Shown here piece after piece: positions 8,570-15,597 of a DNA stretch of 33,238 nt. The notes under the pieces are model-generated. The model made no database searches, had not been told where the DNA came from, and saw only the letters and a list, made by a program, of their open reading frames with translations. The stretch covers positions 1 through 33,238 of the forward strand of contig CADDZG010000003.1 of the NCBI GenBank assembly GCA_902812355.1, written 5' to 3'. Both the position numbers and the translations under genes were made by a program. This DNA is from Actinomycetota bacterium. Its GTDB lineage: Bacteria; Actinomycetota; CADDZG01; WHSQ01. Within the stretch, counting starts at the first letter, position 1; every line of letters starts with the position of its first letter.

Positions 8570-9513
8570 TGCAGAAGGGCATTGACGCCGCAGCATCATC
8601 GATCTCCGGCAGCAGCCGCTACCTGAGACCGGGCGTATGGCTGTCGCGGCGCTGGAGCAGCCCTTGGAGGCGCCCCTTGGTGCTCGGCACCTTCACCTGG
8701 ATCTACCTCGCATGGTCGATCCTGCCCGTCGGCATCGCCATGCTGTTTTCGTTCAACTCAGGGCGTTCCCGGAGCGCGTGGCAAGGTTTCTCGTGGCGCT
8801 GGTACTTCGGCGATCCGACCGGCTCGGTGTTGCACGACCCGACGCTGCACGCTGCACTGATCCAGAGCCTCCGCCTCGCCGGCCTGACGACCCTGGTTGC
8901 GGTTCCCCTCGGGGTTCTGTTCGCGATCGGGATCGACCGATGGCGCGGCCGCGCGGCAACCTCTCTGAACTTCCTCATGCTTCTGTCGTTCGTGATCCCC
9001 GAACTGATCCTCGGCGTGGCCCTCCTCTTCGTCTTCTCCAACCTCTTCGATTTCATCCACCTCGGCACCCCCGCTCAGCTGCTGGGACTCATCACGTTCG
9101 AGATCTCCTATCCGGTCATCATCGTGAGAGCCAGGATGCTTTCGCTCGGCAAAGAGCTCGAGGAAGCGGCCATGGACCTCGGGGCACCGCCTACGCACGC
9201 CCTCAGACGTGTGCTGATGCCGATGCTCTACCCCGCCATCTTCGCCAGCGCCGTCCTGGTGTTCGCGAGCGTGATCGACGACTTCATCATCGTTCGCTAC
9301 CTCTCTCTCGACGCCTCGACCGAACCGATGTCCGTCGCCATCTACAACACCGCCCGCGCATCCCCCACCCCGGCGCTCAACGCCCTCGCGAGCATCATGG
9401 TCGTCGTTTCGTTCGTCGCCGCGGTGGTCGGTATCCTCACCTACAGGTGGCTGACCAAGGGAGAGCGGGGCAAGAACGACAGCGCTGCTGTCAATCTCGC
9501 CGCTCAGATCTAG
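8569..9513 (+). CDS. PotC-like ABC transporter permease
   Basis: A 314-residue permease, second half of the channel. It has an extended N-terminus of about 35 residues before the first helix, then hydrophobic segments, an EAA loop (LEEAAMDLGAPPTHALRRVLMP), and the C-terminal stretch VIDDFIIVRYLSL that is typical of PotC proteins. ATG at 8569 forms a TGATG overlap with the preceding stop; a GTG one codon earlier is also possible. The stop codon lies inside a 15-bp tandem duplication (9501-9529), and the gene ends 31 bp from the convergent ATPase gene. Confidence 0.9.
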   Translation: MQKGIDAAASSISGSSRYLRPGVWLSRRWSSPWRRPLVLGTFTWIYLAWSILPVGIAMLFSFNSGRSRSAWQGFSWRWYFGDPTGSVLHDPTLHAALIQSLRLAGLTTLVAVPLGVLFAIGIDRWRGRAATSLNFLMLLSFVIPELILGVALLFVFSNLFDFIHLGTPAQLLGLITFEISYPVIIVRARMLSLGKELEEAAMDLGAPPTHALRRVLMPMLYPAIFASAVLVFASVIDDFIIVRYLSLDASTEPMSVAIYNTARASPTPALNALASIMVVVSFVAAVVGILTYRWLTKGERGKNDSAAVNLAAQI

Positions 9514-9529
9514 TCCGCTCAGATCTAGT
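9501..9529. repeat. 15-bp tandem duplication at the permease stop codon
   Basis: CGCTCAGATCTAGT occurs twice in a row (9501-9514 and 9516-9529), separated by one C. The first copy contains the PotC-like TAG stop. It looks like a simple replication slippage event with no effect on the protein. Confidence 0.7.
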
Positions 9530-9534
9530 TCCTC

Positions 9535-9556
9535 GCCCCACCCTCTAGGCCGGGGC
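9535..9556. terminator. Possible bidirectional hairpin between convergent operons
   Basis: GCCCC (9535-9539) and GGGGC (9552-9556) can pair around a 12-nt loop. The hairpin covers the end of the minus-strand ATPase gene and follows the plus-strand permease gene. The stem is short and there is no T-tract. Confidence 0.3.
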
Positions 9557-10654
9557 AGGCACCCCCGCCCGGTCACGAAAACCCCGCGGGCCGGCGGGAA
9601 GAACCCTCAGCGCAGAGCTCGGCAGTTCCACGCACACGGGAGTGCCCTGACGCAGCTCCGCGCCCGCATCGAGGCTTGGTAGCAGCGCCTGCACGTCCTG
9701 GCCGCAGGCCAGATGCACCATGATCCTCGTCGTCGGCCCCTGGTAGACGACCCGCTCGATCATGCCCGGCACCAGATTGTCGCCGGTCGTACCGTGTTCG
9801 ACCAATCCGACGCGCTCGGGACGGATCACGAGTTTCAACACGTCGCCGGAAATGCCTGAGGGTATCGCAGGCACCGCGAGGACGAAGTCACCGACGCGGA
9901 CGCTGGTACCCGTTTCCACACGCCCCTCGATCACGTTCGACGTGCCGAGGAAGTCGGCTACCCAAACGGTCGCCGGCTCCTCGTAGACGTCGCGCGGGGT
10001 TCCGATCTGCTGGATCCTCCCGTCCGCCATGACCGCCAGGCGGTCGGACATGGTCAGGGCTTCCTCCTGATCGTGTGTGACGTACACGAACGTGATCCCG
10101 ACCCTCTCCTGGAGGGCCTTGAGCTCGATCTGAAGGGCCTTGCGCAGTTTGGCATCGAGTGCACCGAGGGGTTCGTCCAGCAGAAGCACCGAAGGATTTA
10201 GCACCAGCGCCCGAGCCAGAGCCACTCGCTGCTGCTGGCCACCCGAGAGTTGAGATGGCCGACGATCCTGCTTGCCCTCGAGCCGGACCAGAGCCAGCGC
10301 CTCGGCTACCCGGGCCTTGACCTCGGCCCTAGATACGTCCTTGTACCGCAGCCCGAAGGCAACGTTCTCCGCCACCGTCATGAAGGGGAACAGCGCGTAG
10401 TTCTGGAAGACGGTGTTCACGTTCCGCCGATTCGGAGGCGTCTCAACCATATCCCGGCCGTCCAGCAAGATCCGTCCCGAGGTGGGCTGCTCGAATCCCG
10501 CTATCAGTCGCAGGGTCGTGGTCTTGCCGCATCCCGACGGCCCGAGCAGTGAGAAGAACTCGCCCGGCGCGATACGCAGAGTGATGTCATCGACCGCAAC
10601 GACGTCGTCGAAACGCTTGACGAGCTCGATGAGCTCGACCTCACCCCCCGCCAT
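9545..10654 (-). CDS. PotA-like ABC transporter ATP-binding protein
   Basis: A 369-residue ATPase of the polyamine/iron-type importer class. Walker A is GPSGCGKT (residues 38-45), the Q-loop is in VFQNYALFP, the signature is LSGGQQQR, Walker B is VLLLDEPLGALD, and the switch His is in VTHDQEEA. A C-terminal TOBE domain follows (about residues 250-369). ATG at 10654 is chosen because it overlaps the upstream aminotransferase stop as TGATG; upstream in-frame codons would only add sequence shadowing the aminotransferase. No other PotA-like ATPase is present, so it almost certainly energises the permeases at 7640-9513, although it is encoded on the opposite strand and in a different operon. Confidence 0.93.
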   Translation of the reverse strand: MAGGEVELIELVKRFDDVVAVDDITLRIAPGEFFSLLGPSGCGKTTTLRLIAGFEQPTSGRILLDGRDMVETPPNRRNVNTVFQNYALFPFMTVAENVAFGLRYKDVSRAEVKARVAEALALVRLEGKQDRRPSQLSGGQQQRVALARALVLNPSVLLLDEPLGALDAKLRKALQIELKALQERVGITFVYVTHDQEEALTMSDRLAVMADGRIQQIGTPRDVYEEPATVWVADFLGTSNVIEGRVETGTSVRVGDFVLAVPAIPSGISGDVLKLVIRPERVGLVEHGTTGDNLVPGMIERVVYQGPTTRIMVHLACGQDVQALLPSLDAGAELRQGTPVCVELPSSALRVLPAGPRGFRDRAGVPAPA

Positions 10655-12033
10655 CAACCCAAGAATAGCCGCTCGGCGAAGATCTCGAAGTTGCCGAGGA
10701 AGCGATCGACGTCGGCGTCGGTATGCTGGACCGACACCAGCCACTGCTCCGACTTGCCCCACGGTGGCAGGAAGACGCCACCGTTGTGCTGGAAGAGCCA
10801 ATGACAGTGGCTGAAGCGAGGATCGATCTCGAGGAAGTCGCGATAGTTGCGGACCGGAGCGGTCGAGAACGTGACGCATCCCTTGGCTCCGAGACCCACC
10901 ATGTAGGCCGGAAGACCCAAGCGCTCGATCGTGTTCCGGCAACCCTCGAGCATCCGGCGGTTCAGACGCTCGAGATGAGCGTAGGCCGCAGCGTCCAACA
11001 CCTCGCAGATCGCGGCTCGAGACGCGGCCATCGTCAAGGGGTTGCCGTTGAAGGTCCCGACCTGGTCGAAGTCGCCCCGGGCGATGTAACCCATGACCTC
11101 TTCGGAGCCGCCGATCGCGCCGCACGGCAGGCCTCCACCCTGCGCTTTCGCTAGACATACGATGTCGGGCGTCACGCCGGAGCGGGCAGTCATGCCTCCG
11201 GGTGACACGGTCAGGCCAGTCTTGACCTCATCGAAGGCCAGCAGCGCACCGTTCTTCCTGGTGAGGTCTCGTACCGCCTCGAGATAGCCTGGTTCGGGAG
11301 GGATTATGCCGGCGTTCATCATGGCAGGCTCCATGATGACGCCGGCGATATCGCCGGGATGGTCGGCGAACACGCGCTCGAGTGCGCCGACATCGTTGAA
11401 GGGCACGATCAGCGTGAGATCGGTGAGCGCTTTCGGTAGGCCGGGAGCCGACGGCGGGCTCGCAGGCCTCTCTACCGGGCCGAGGTCCTCGAGCTGGTTG
11501 TACACCGACACCATCACCGAGTCGTGATGGCCATGGTAAGTACCTTCGATCTTCACGAACCGATCGCGGCCCGTGATGGCACGCATCAGGTGGACGGCGT
11601 CCATCGTCGACTCCGTACCGGAGTTGGTGAAGCGCCACAAGGGCAAGCCGAAGCGACGCGCCAGCTCCTCGGCAACAGCAATCGCATCCTCGGTCGGCTG
11701 CGCGAAATGCGTGCCCCGCCTAACCTGCTCGGAAACCGCCTCGACGATCTTGGGATGAGCGTGGCCCACGAGCATCGCTCCATAACCACCATGGAGGTCG
11801 ACGTACTCGTTGCCGTCGACGTCGTACACCTTCGAACCCGCCCCGCGCGCGATCCACACGGCCTGTGGTTTCGAGATCTGCCAGCTCGAGGTCACGCCCC
11901 CCGCCAGCGACGACCTCGCCCTCTCCAACAGGCCGGCGGAGCGTGGCTGGCGACGGACGAAGATGCGCTCCTGCTCCTCGATGAGGTCGTCGAGTCTCCG
12001 CCCCAGCGTTACCTCTTCGGCAGTGCTAGCCAC
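10654..12033 (-). CDS. Class III PLP aminotransferase, glutamate-1-semialdehyde aminomutase-like
   Basis: A 459-residue fold-type I aminotransferase. Seen: FTNSGTESTMDAVHLMR for PLP phosphate binding (about 136-151), TYHGHHD (about 165-171), the cofactor Asp in AFDEVKTGL (about 268), and the Schiff-base Lys about 296 in VCLAKAQGGGLPCGA. This is close to the GSA-aminomutase and beta- or omega-amino-acid transaminase branch. A tetrapyrrole role is unlikely because no heme gene is near; the neighbours are a transporter ATPase and an acyl-CoA dehydrogenase, so deamination of an imported amino compound is more plausible. The start is a GTG at 12033 with GGAGGGATAATC just upstream, 2 nt after the previous stop. 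Confidence 0.88.
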   Translation of the reverse strand: MASTAEEVTLGRRLDDLIEEQERIFVRRQPRSAGLLERARSSLAGGVTSSWQISKPQAVWIARGAGSKVYDVDGNEYVDLHGGYGAMLVGHAHPKIVEAVSEQVRRGTHFAQPTEDAIAVAEELARRFGLPLWRFTNSGTESTMDAVHLMRAITGRDRFVKIEGTYHGHHDSVMVSVYNQLEDLGPVERPASPPSAPGLPKALTDLTLIVPFNDVGALERVFADHPGDIAGVIMEPAMMNAGIIPPEPGYLEAVRDLTRKNGALLAFDEVKTGLTVSPGGMTARSGVTPDIVCLAKAQGGGLPCGAIGGSEEVMGYIARGDFDQVGTFNGNPLTMAASRAAICEVLDAAAYAHLERLNRRMLEGCRNTIERLGLPAYMVGLGAKGCVTFSTAPVRNYRDFLEIDPRFSHCHWLFQHNGGVFLPPWGKSEQWLVSVQHTDADVDRFLGNFEIFAERLFLG

Positions 12034-12035
12034 GA

Positions 12036-13250
12036 TTATCCCTCCTCACTACCAACCAGCCGCCGCACGCCGCGCTTGAACAGCTGGCCGGCGATGATCG
12101 CTCGCTGTATCTCGGACGGTCCTTCCCAGATGCGCTCCACCCGCAGTTCGCGATAGAAGCGCTCGGCGACGTTGTCCCGCATGTATCCGCGGCCCCCGAA
12201 GATCTGCACGGCTCTATCTGCGACGCGACCTGCCATCTCGGACGCGTAGAGCTTGATCATCGAACAGCGCGCGTGCGCGAGCTTGTCGTCGCACCCTGCA
12301 TCGATCGCCCTGGCCCCCTCGTAGGTCATCGATCGCGCCGCCCATAGCTCGGTGATCGAGTCGGCGAGCATGAACTGGATCGCCTGGCGTTCGGACAGCG
12401 GCACCCCGAACGTCTTCCGATCCTGCACGAAGGCAGATGCTTCTTCGATCAAGCGCTCGGCCGCACCGCAGCATCGAGCTCCGATCATGAGACGCTCGTA
12501 GCGGAACCACTCGCGGGCGTAGGCATCGCCGCCGCCTTCTTCCCCGATGAGGTTGGCGGCCGGCACCCGGACGCCCTCGAAGGCGAGGATCGGATGGTGA
12601 TAGGGCATCGTATGCGTGTAAGCAGGCGTTCTCACCACCCGGATCCCCGGAGTGTCCATATCGACGACGAACATCGCGTGGCTGCCGTCGTTGGGACCTC
12701 CGGCGATGCGAGCCTGGAAGAAGACGTGATCGGCGAGATCGGCCGAGGTCACATGCCACTTGACACCGTCGAGTACGTAGTCGCCGCCGTCACGGTGGGC
12801 CGTAGAGGTGATGGCGCCGACATCGCTCCCGGCACCCTCCTCGGTTATCGCATAGCACTCGAGGCGCTCCCCGGCGACGGTCGGCTTGACCCACGTCTCC
12901 AACTGGTAAGGGGTGGCTACCCTGACCAACCACGCGGCCGGCGTCTGGACCACCCAGGCCAATCCGTTGGTCGCCCGGCCCACCTGCTCCTGAACCAGCA
13001 CCTGCTGGAGCATCGAGTAGCCGCCGCCGCCGACCTCGACCGGCATGTTCACGGCGAGCAGTCCCTCCGCCTTGAGGCGCCGGCGCTGACGCTCGAGGAG
13101 CCCCTCGGGCAAACGCCCCCCCGCCAGCTCGGTCTCGACCTCGAAGGGTATGCACTCCTCGTCCACGAAGGCCCGAGCCTTCCTCTGCACGTCGAGATCC
13201 TCGGAAGTGAGCCCGTAGACAACATGCGGCGCCCGGGTTTCCTGACTCAT
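12036..13250 (-). CDS. Acyl-CoA dehydrogenase (second of two)
   Basis: A 404-residue FAD-dependent acyl-CoA dehydrogenase with AITEEGAGSDVGA in the beta domain, QIFGGRGYMRD in the C-terminal domain and the catalytic-Glu motif RIWEGPSEIQRAII. It is a paralogue of the protein at 1306-2490: both keep the catalytic Glu, so neither looks like the inactive half of a heteromeric enzyme. It is the first gene of the operon dehydrogenase, aminotransferase, transporter ATPase. ATG at 13250 has no ribosome binding site; a well-formed promoter places the transcription start at or next to the ATG, so the messenger is probably leaderless. Confidence 0.92.
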   Translation of the reverse strand: MSQETRAPHVVYGLTSEDLDVQRKARAFVDEECIPFEVETELAGGRLPEGLLERQRRRLKAEGLLAVNMPVEVGGGGYSMLQQVLVQEQVGRATNGLAWVVQTPAAWLVRVATPYQLETWVKPTVAGERLECYAITEEGAGSDVGAITSTAHRDGGDYVLDGVKWHVTSADLADHVFFQARIAGGPNDGSHAMFVVDMDTPGIRVVRTPAYTHTMPYHHPILAFEGVRVPAANLIGEEGGGDAYAREWFRYERLMIGARCCGAAERLIEEASAFVQDRKTFGVPLSERQAIQFMLADSITELWAARSMTYEGARAIDAGCDDKLAHARCSMIKLYASEMAGRVADRAVQIFGGRGYMRDNVAERFYRELRVERIWEGPSEIQRAIIAGQLFKRGVRRLVGSEEG

Positions 13251-13259
13251 GATTCAAGG

Positions 13260-13288
13260 ATTCTAGACGTCGGCCGCCTCGTAGGCAA
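13260..13288 (-). promoter_or_regulatory. Sigma70-type promoter, probably leaderless, for the second dehydrogenase operon
   Basis: On the minus strand: TTGCCT (13288-13283), a 17-bp spacer, TAGAAT (13265-13260). The predicted start of transcription is about 13253-13250, which is the ATG itself. No purine-rich ribosome binding site lies in between. Confidence 0.6.
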
Positions 13289-13351
13289 CACGGGCAGGGC
13301 TACTAGCGTGCTGCCCGGGCTTCTCCTCGGGTACGATCGTCACGCGTCAGC

Positions 13352-13368
13352 CTGAACCGCCGTTCGAT
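13352..13368 (+). promoter_or_regulatory. Candidate TetR operator (site 3), autoregulatory position
   Basis: CTGAACCGCCGTTCGAT, sharing TGAA, the central C and GTTC with sites 1, 2 and 4. It ends 12 nt before the tetR start codon, where bound protein would block tetR expression. The divergent dehydrogenase promoter is 64 bp away, so control of that operon from here is less certain. Confidence 0.5.
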
Positions 13369-13380
13369 AGACGGAGGAGC

Positions 13381-14013
13381 ATGTCACCGCGTCCGAGACT
13401 GACCAACGAACGACGGCGAGAGATCCTGGAAGCCGCCGTCAGGGTCATCGCCGAACGGGGCATCTGCGATACCCGCATCAGCGACGTCGCCGAGCGGGTG
13501 GGGACCAGCGCGGCCCTCATCATGTACTACTTCGACTCCAAGGACGAGCTCTTGACCGAAGCACTCGCCTACGCCGAGGATCGCTTCTACCTCCACAGCT
13601 TCCACGAGCTCGCCATGCTCGAGAGCCCGACGGAGCGTCTGGTGCGTCTGATCGAGCTCAGCGTCTCCCCGGCCGGAAACACCGTGACCGAAGCCGACTG
13701 GACGTTGTGGATCGAGCTCTGGTCTCGTTCCCTGCGGCACCCCGATGCGGCGAAGAAGCGGGAGGCGCTCGATCGGCGGTGGCGCACGACGATCGAAGAC
13801 ATCATCACGGACGGCGTCTCCGCGGGGGAGTTCACGTGCTCCGATCCTCACGGCTTCGCCGTCATGTTCGCTTCTCTACTCGACGGCCTGGCGATACAGG
13901 TGATCCTTCACGACAGAGACGTCGACCAGGAGACGATGCGACGCATCTCCCTCGACATCGCGGCACGCGAACTCGGCTTCGATCTGCCGACCTCGGCCAC
14001 GGCCGCCAGCTGA
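13381..14013 (+). CDS. TetR/AcrR-family repressor
   Basis: A 210-residue TetR regulator. Residues about 10-57 form the DNA-binding domain (RREILEAAVRVIAERG, then the helix-turn-helix GTSAALIMYYFDSKDELL). The remaining helical domain binds a ligand that is not predictable. GGAGGAG precedes the ATG. It is transcribed away from the second dehydrogenase operon and towards the Rieske gene. The candidate operator at 13352 lies just upstream, and related sequences sit before the flavoprotein, PotD-like and Rieske genes, so it is the best candidate for the local regulator. This assignment is inferred from position and motif sharing only. Confidence 0.93.
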   Translation: MSPRPRLTNERRREILEAAVRVIAERGICDTRISDVAERVGTSAALIMYYFDSKDELLTEALAYAEDRFYLHSFHELAMLESPTERLVRLIELSVSPAGNTVTEADWTLWIELWSRSLRHPDAAKKREALDRRWRTTIEDIITDGVSAGEFTCSDPHGFAVMFASLLDGLAIQVILHDRDVDQETMRRISLDIAARELGFDLPTSATAAS

Positions 14014-14110
14014 AACGCGCACTCGCTTGCCGGTCGTACCACAGGCACGCGCGGTGGATCAGAGCGGCGGACCCGGCGCGGCGGCAGGCACCTCTCAGGC
14101 GGGTAGTCCA

Positions 14111-15358
14111 TCAGCCCCCGGCCGCAACGTGCGGGTGCCAGCTCGGCGCTCGCCGGTCCTCGGGCACCGGCACGGGATCGGGGACCCGGCCCTGCAGGTA
14201 GCCGCGCGCCACCAGAGCCATCTCCTGGTGCACGACGAGCTCGCTGTGCGAGAAGGGTGCCTGGCGGTAGCCGCGCCCGGCGACCCCCCGTTGCACGGAC
14301 TCGCACGCGGCCCAGTCCTCGCGGTTGGTGATGTCCCAGAAGCGCGCCGCGTAGCTTGGGTCGAAGCCCTCACGCAGGCGCGCCTCGGGTGGAAACAGCC
14401 ACGAGCACTCGATGCGCGAGCGGTCCGGAGCGAGCGGCTCGATCATGTGGGTCATGACGTAGTCGGGATGGATGCTCACCAGCAAGTTGGGGAACACCTG
14501 CAGGTAGTAGACCTCGCGCAGAGCAGATCCGGTGAGGTTGCGGAAGGGCACTCCGAGGCTCGTGCCGTCGAGCGACATCGTCTCGGCCCCCGGCAGCAGT
14601 TCCATCGAGCCGCCGATCACGAGTCCGGAGGGCTCGTAGTCGAGGCCGCTGCCCGGGGCGCTGACGCGGCACAGCTCTGGGTGGATCTCGCTGCAGTGGT
14701 AGCACTCGTGGTAGTTCTCGACGACGACCTTCCAGTTGGCGGCGATGTCGTAGGAATGCGACGCGCCCACGAACAGGCGCTCGGGCTCGTAGGGCTGCAT
14801 CAGCGCCGGCAGGGTCCCGAGGTAGTCGCGCAGGGGCGGGGCGTCGCCCGAGACGTTGACGAACACGAAACCGCCCCACTGCTCGATCCGCAGCGCCACC
14901 AGCGAGTGCTCCGGGTCGCGCTTGTCGAAGCCGGCCTGCGAGGCAAGTCCCGGACCACCCTTGAAGGTGCCGTCGAGGTCGTAGGTCCAGCGGTGGTAGG
15001 GGCAACGGATCACCTTGCCGTGCGCCGTGCCGGGGCAGGTGACCAGCTCGTGACCGCGGTGGCGGCAGACGTTGGACAAGGCGTGCAGGCGGCCGTCGCG
15101 GTCGCGCGTCAGCAGCACCCCCTCGCGTCCGATGCGTAGGGCCACCTGGTCCCCGGGCTTGGCGACCATAGACGCCCGGCCCACGCACATCCACGAGCCC
15201 TCGAAGAAGTGGGTCGTCTCCCACGCGAACACGGCCTCGGACGTGTAGGCCTGCGCCGGCAACGTACGGGCGTCGTTGGGGAAGCCGCCGAGGCACGCGA
15301 GGAGCGAGCCACGGTCGAGCGGTGCGGCGGTCGCGCCCGGCAGCAGGTTCGGTGTCAC
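14111..15358 (-). CDS. Rieske non-heme iron oxygenase, CntA/glycine-betaine-demethylase-like alpha subunit
   Basis: A 415-residue oxygenase. The Rieske [2Fe-2S] ligands are C98-x-H100 and C119-x2-H122 (CRHRGHE, RCPYHRW). The mononuclear iron site is ENYHECYHCSEIHPEL, with ligands H221 and H226. Glu218 stands where most ring-hydroxylating oxygenases have the bridging Asp; carnitine monooxygenase CntA also uses Glu here. This subfamily N-demethylates or cleaves quaternary amines such as carnitine, glycine betaine or stachydrine. No reductase or ferredoxin gene lies in the window, so electrons must come from elsewhere. GTG start at 15358 with GGAGGAGG upstream. Its own promoter and operator site 4 lie at 15400-15430. 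Confidence 0.88.
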   Translation of the reverse strand: MTPNLLPGATAAPLDRGSLLACLGGFPNDARTLPAQAYTSEAVFAWETTHFFEGSWMCVGRASMVAKPGDQVALRIGREGVLLTRDRDGRLHALSNVCRHRGHELVTCPGTAHGKVIRCPYHRWTYDLDGTFKGGPGLASQAGFDKRDPEHSLVALRIEQWGGFVFVNVSGDAPPLRDYLGTLPALMQPYEPERLFVGASHSYDIAANWKVVVENYHECYHCSEIHPELCRVSAPGSGLDYEPSGLVIGGSMELLPGAETMSLDGTSLGVPFRNLTGSALREVYYLQVFPNLLVSIHPDYVMTHMIEPLAPDRSRIECSWLFPPEARLREGFDPSYAARFWDITNREDWAACESVQRGVAGRGYRQAPFSHSELVVHQEMALVARGYLQGRVPDPVPVPEDRRAPSWHPHVAAGG

Positions 15359-15399
15359 TGCGCCTCCTCCATCGGCAGGCGAGCCCCGACGGTCCGTTT

Positions 15400-15430
15400 A
15401 TCTTAACCGTTTCCTGAACAGCGGTTCAAC
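15400..15430 (-). promoter_or_regulatory. Rieske promoter overlapping TetR operator site 4
   Basis: On the minus strand TTGAAC (15429-15424) is followed by an 18-bp spacer and TAAGAT (15405-15400). The plus-strand operator CTGAACAGCGGTTCAAC (15414-15430) contains the -35 hexamer in its right arm and fills most of the spacer, so repressor binding would directly compete with RNA polymerase. This is the most symmetric of the four local sites (six of seven base pairs). Confidence 0.55.
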
Positions 15431-15564
15431 CTTGCCCCCGGGGGATCTGACCTCCGCGGCGGGGACCGACTCCGCGCCGGCCATTGCCGGAGCCGGGCGT
15501 CCTCCTCGGGATCGGATACCACATCGCCATCCGCGTGCAAGCCGGCCCCGTCTTCCCGTGTCTC

Positions 15565-15588
15565 GCCCGCGTGGGCGCCCGCGCGGGC
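15565..15588 (-). terminator. GC hairpin at the end of the peptide operon
   Basis: GCCCGCG (15565-15571) pairs with CGCGGGC (15582-15588); the loop itself contains GGGCGCCC. It starts 10 nt after the last hydrolase stop codon on the minus strand. No T-tract follows. Confidence 0.45.
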
Positions 15589-15597
15589 CCTGATCGA

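Noticed and set aside
14027-15139. Plus-strand open frame opposite the Rieske gene
   Set aside because: High-GC shadow frame; the minus strand has complete Rieske and iron motifs.
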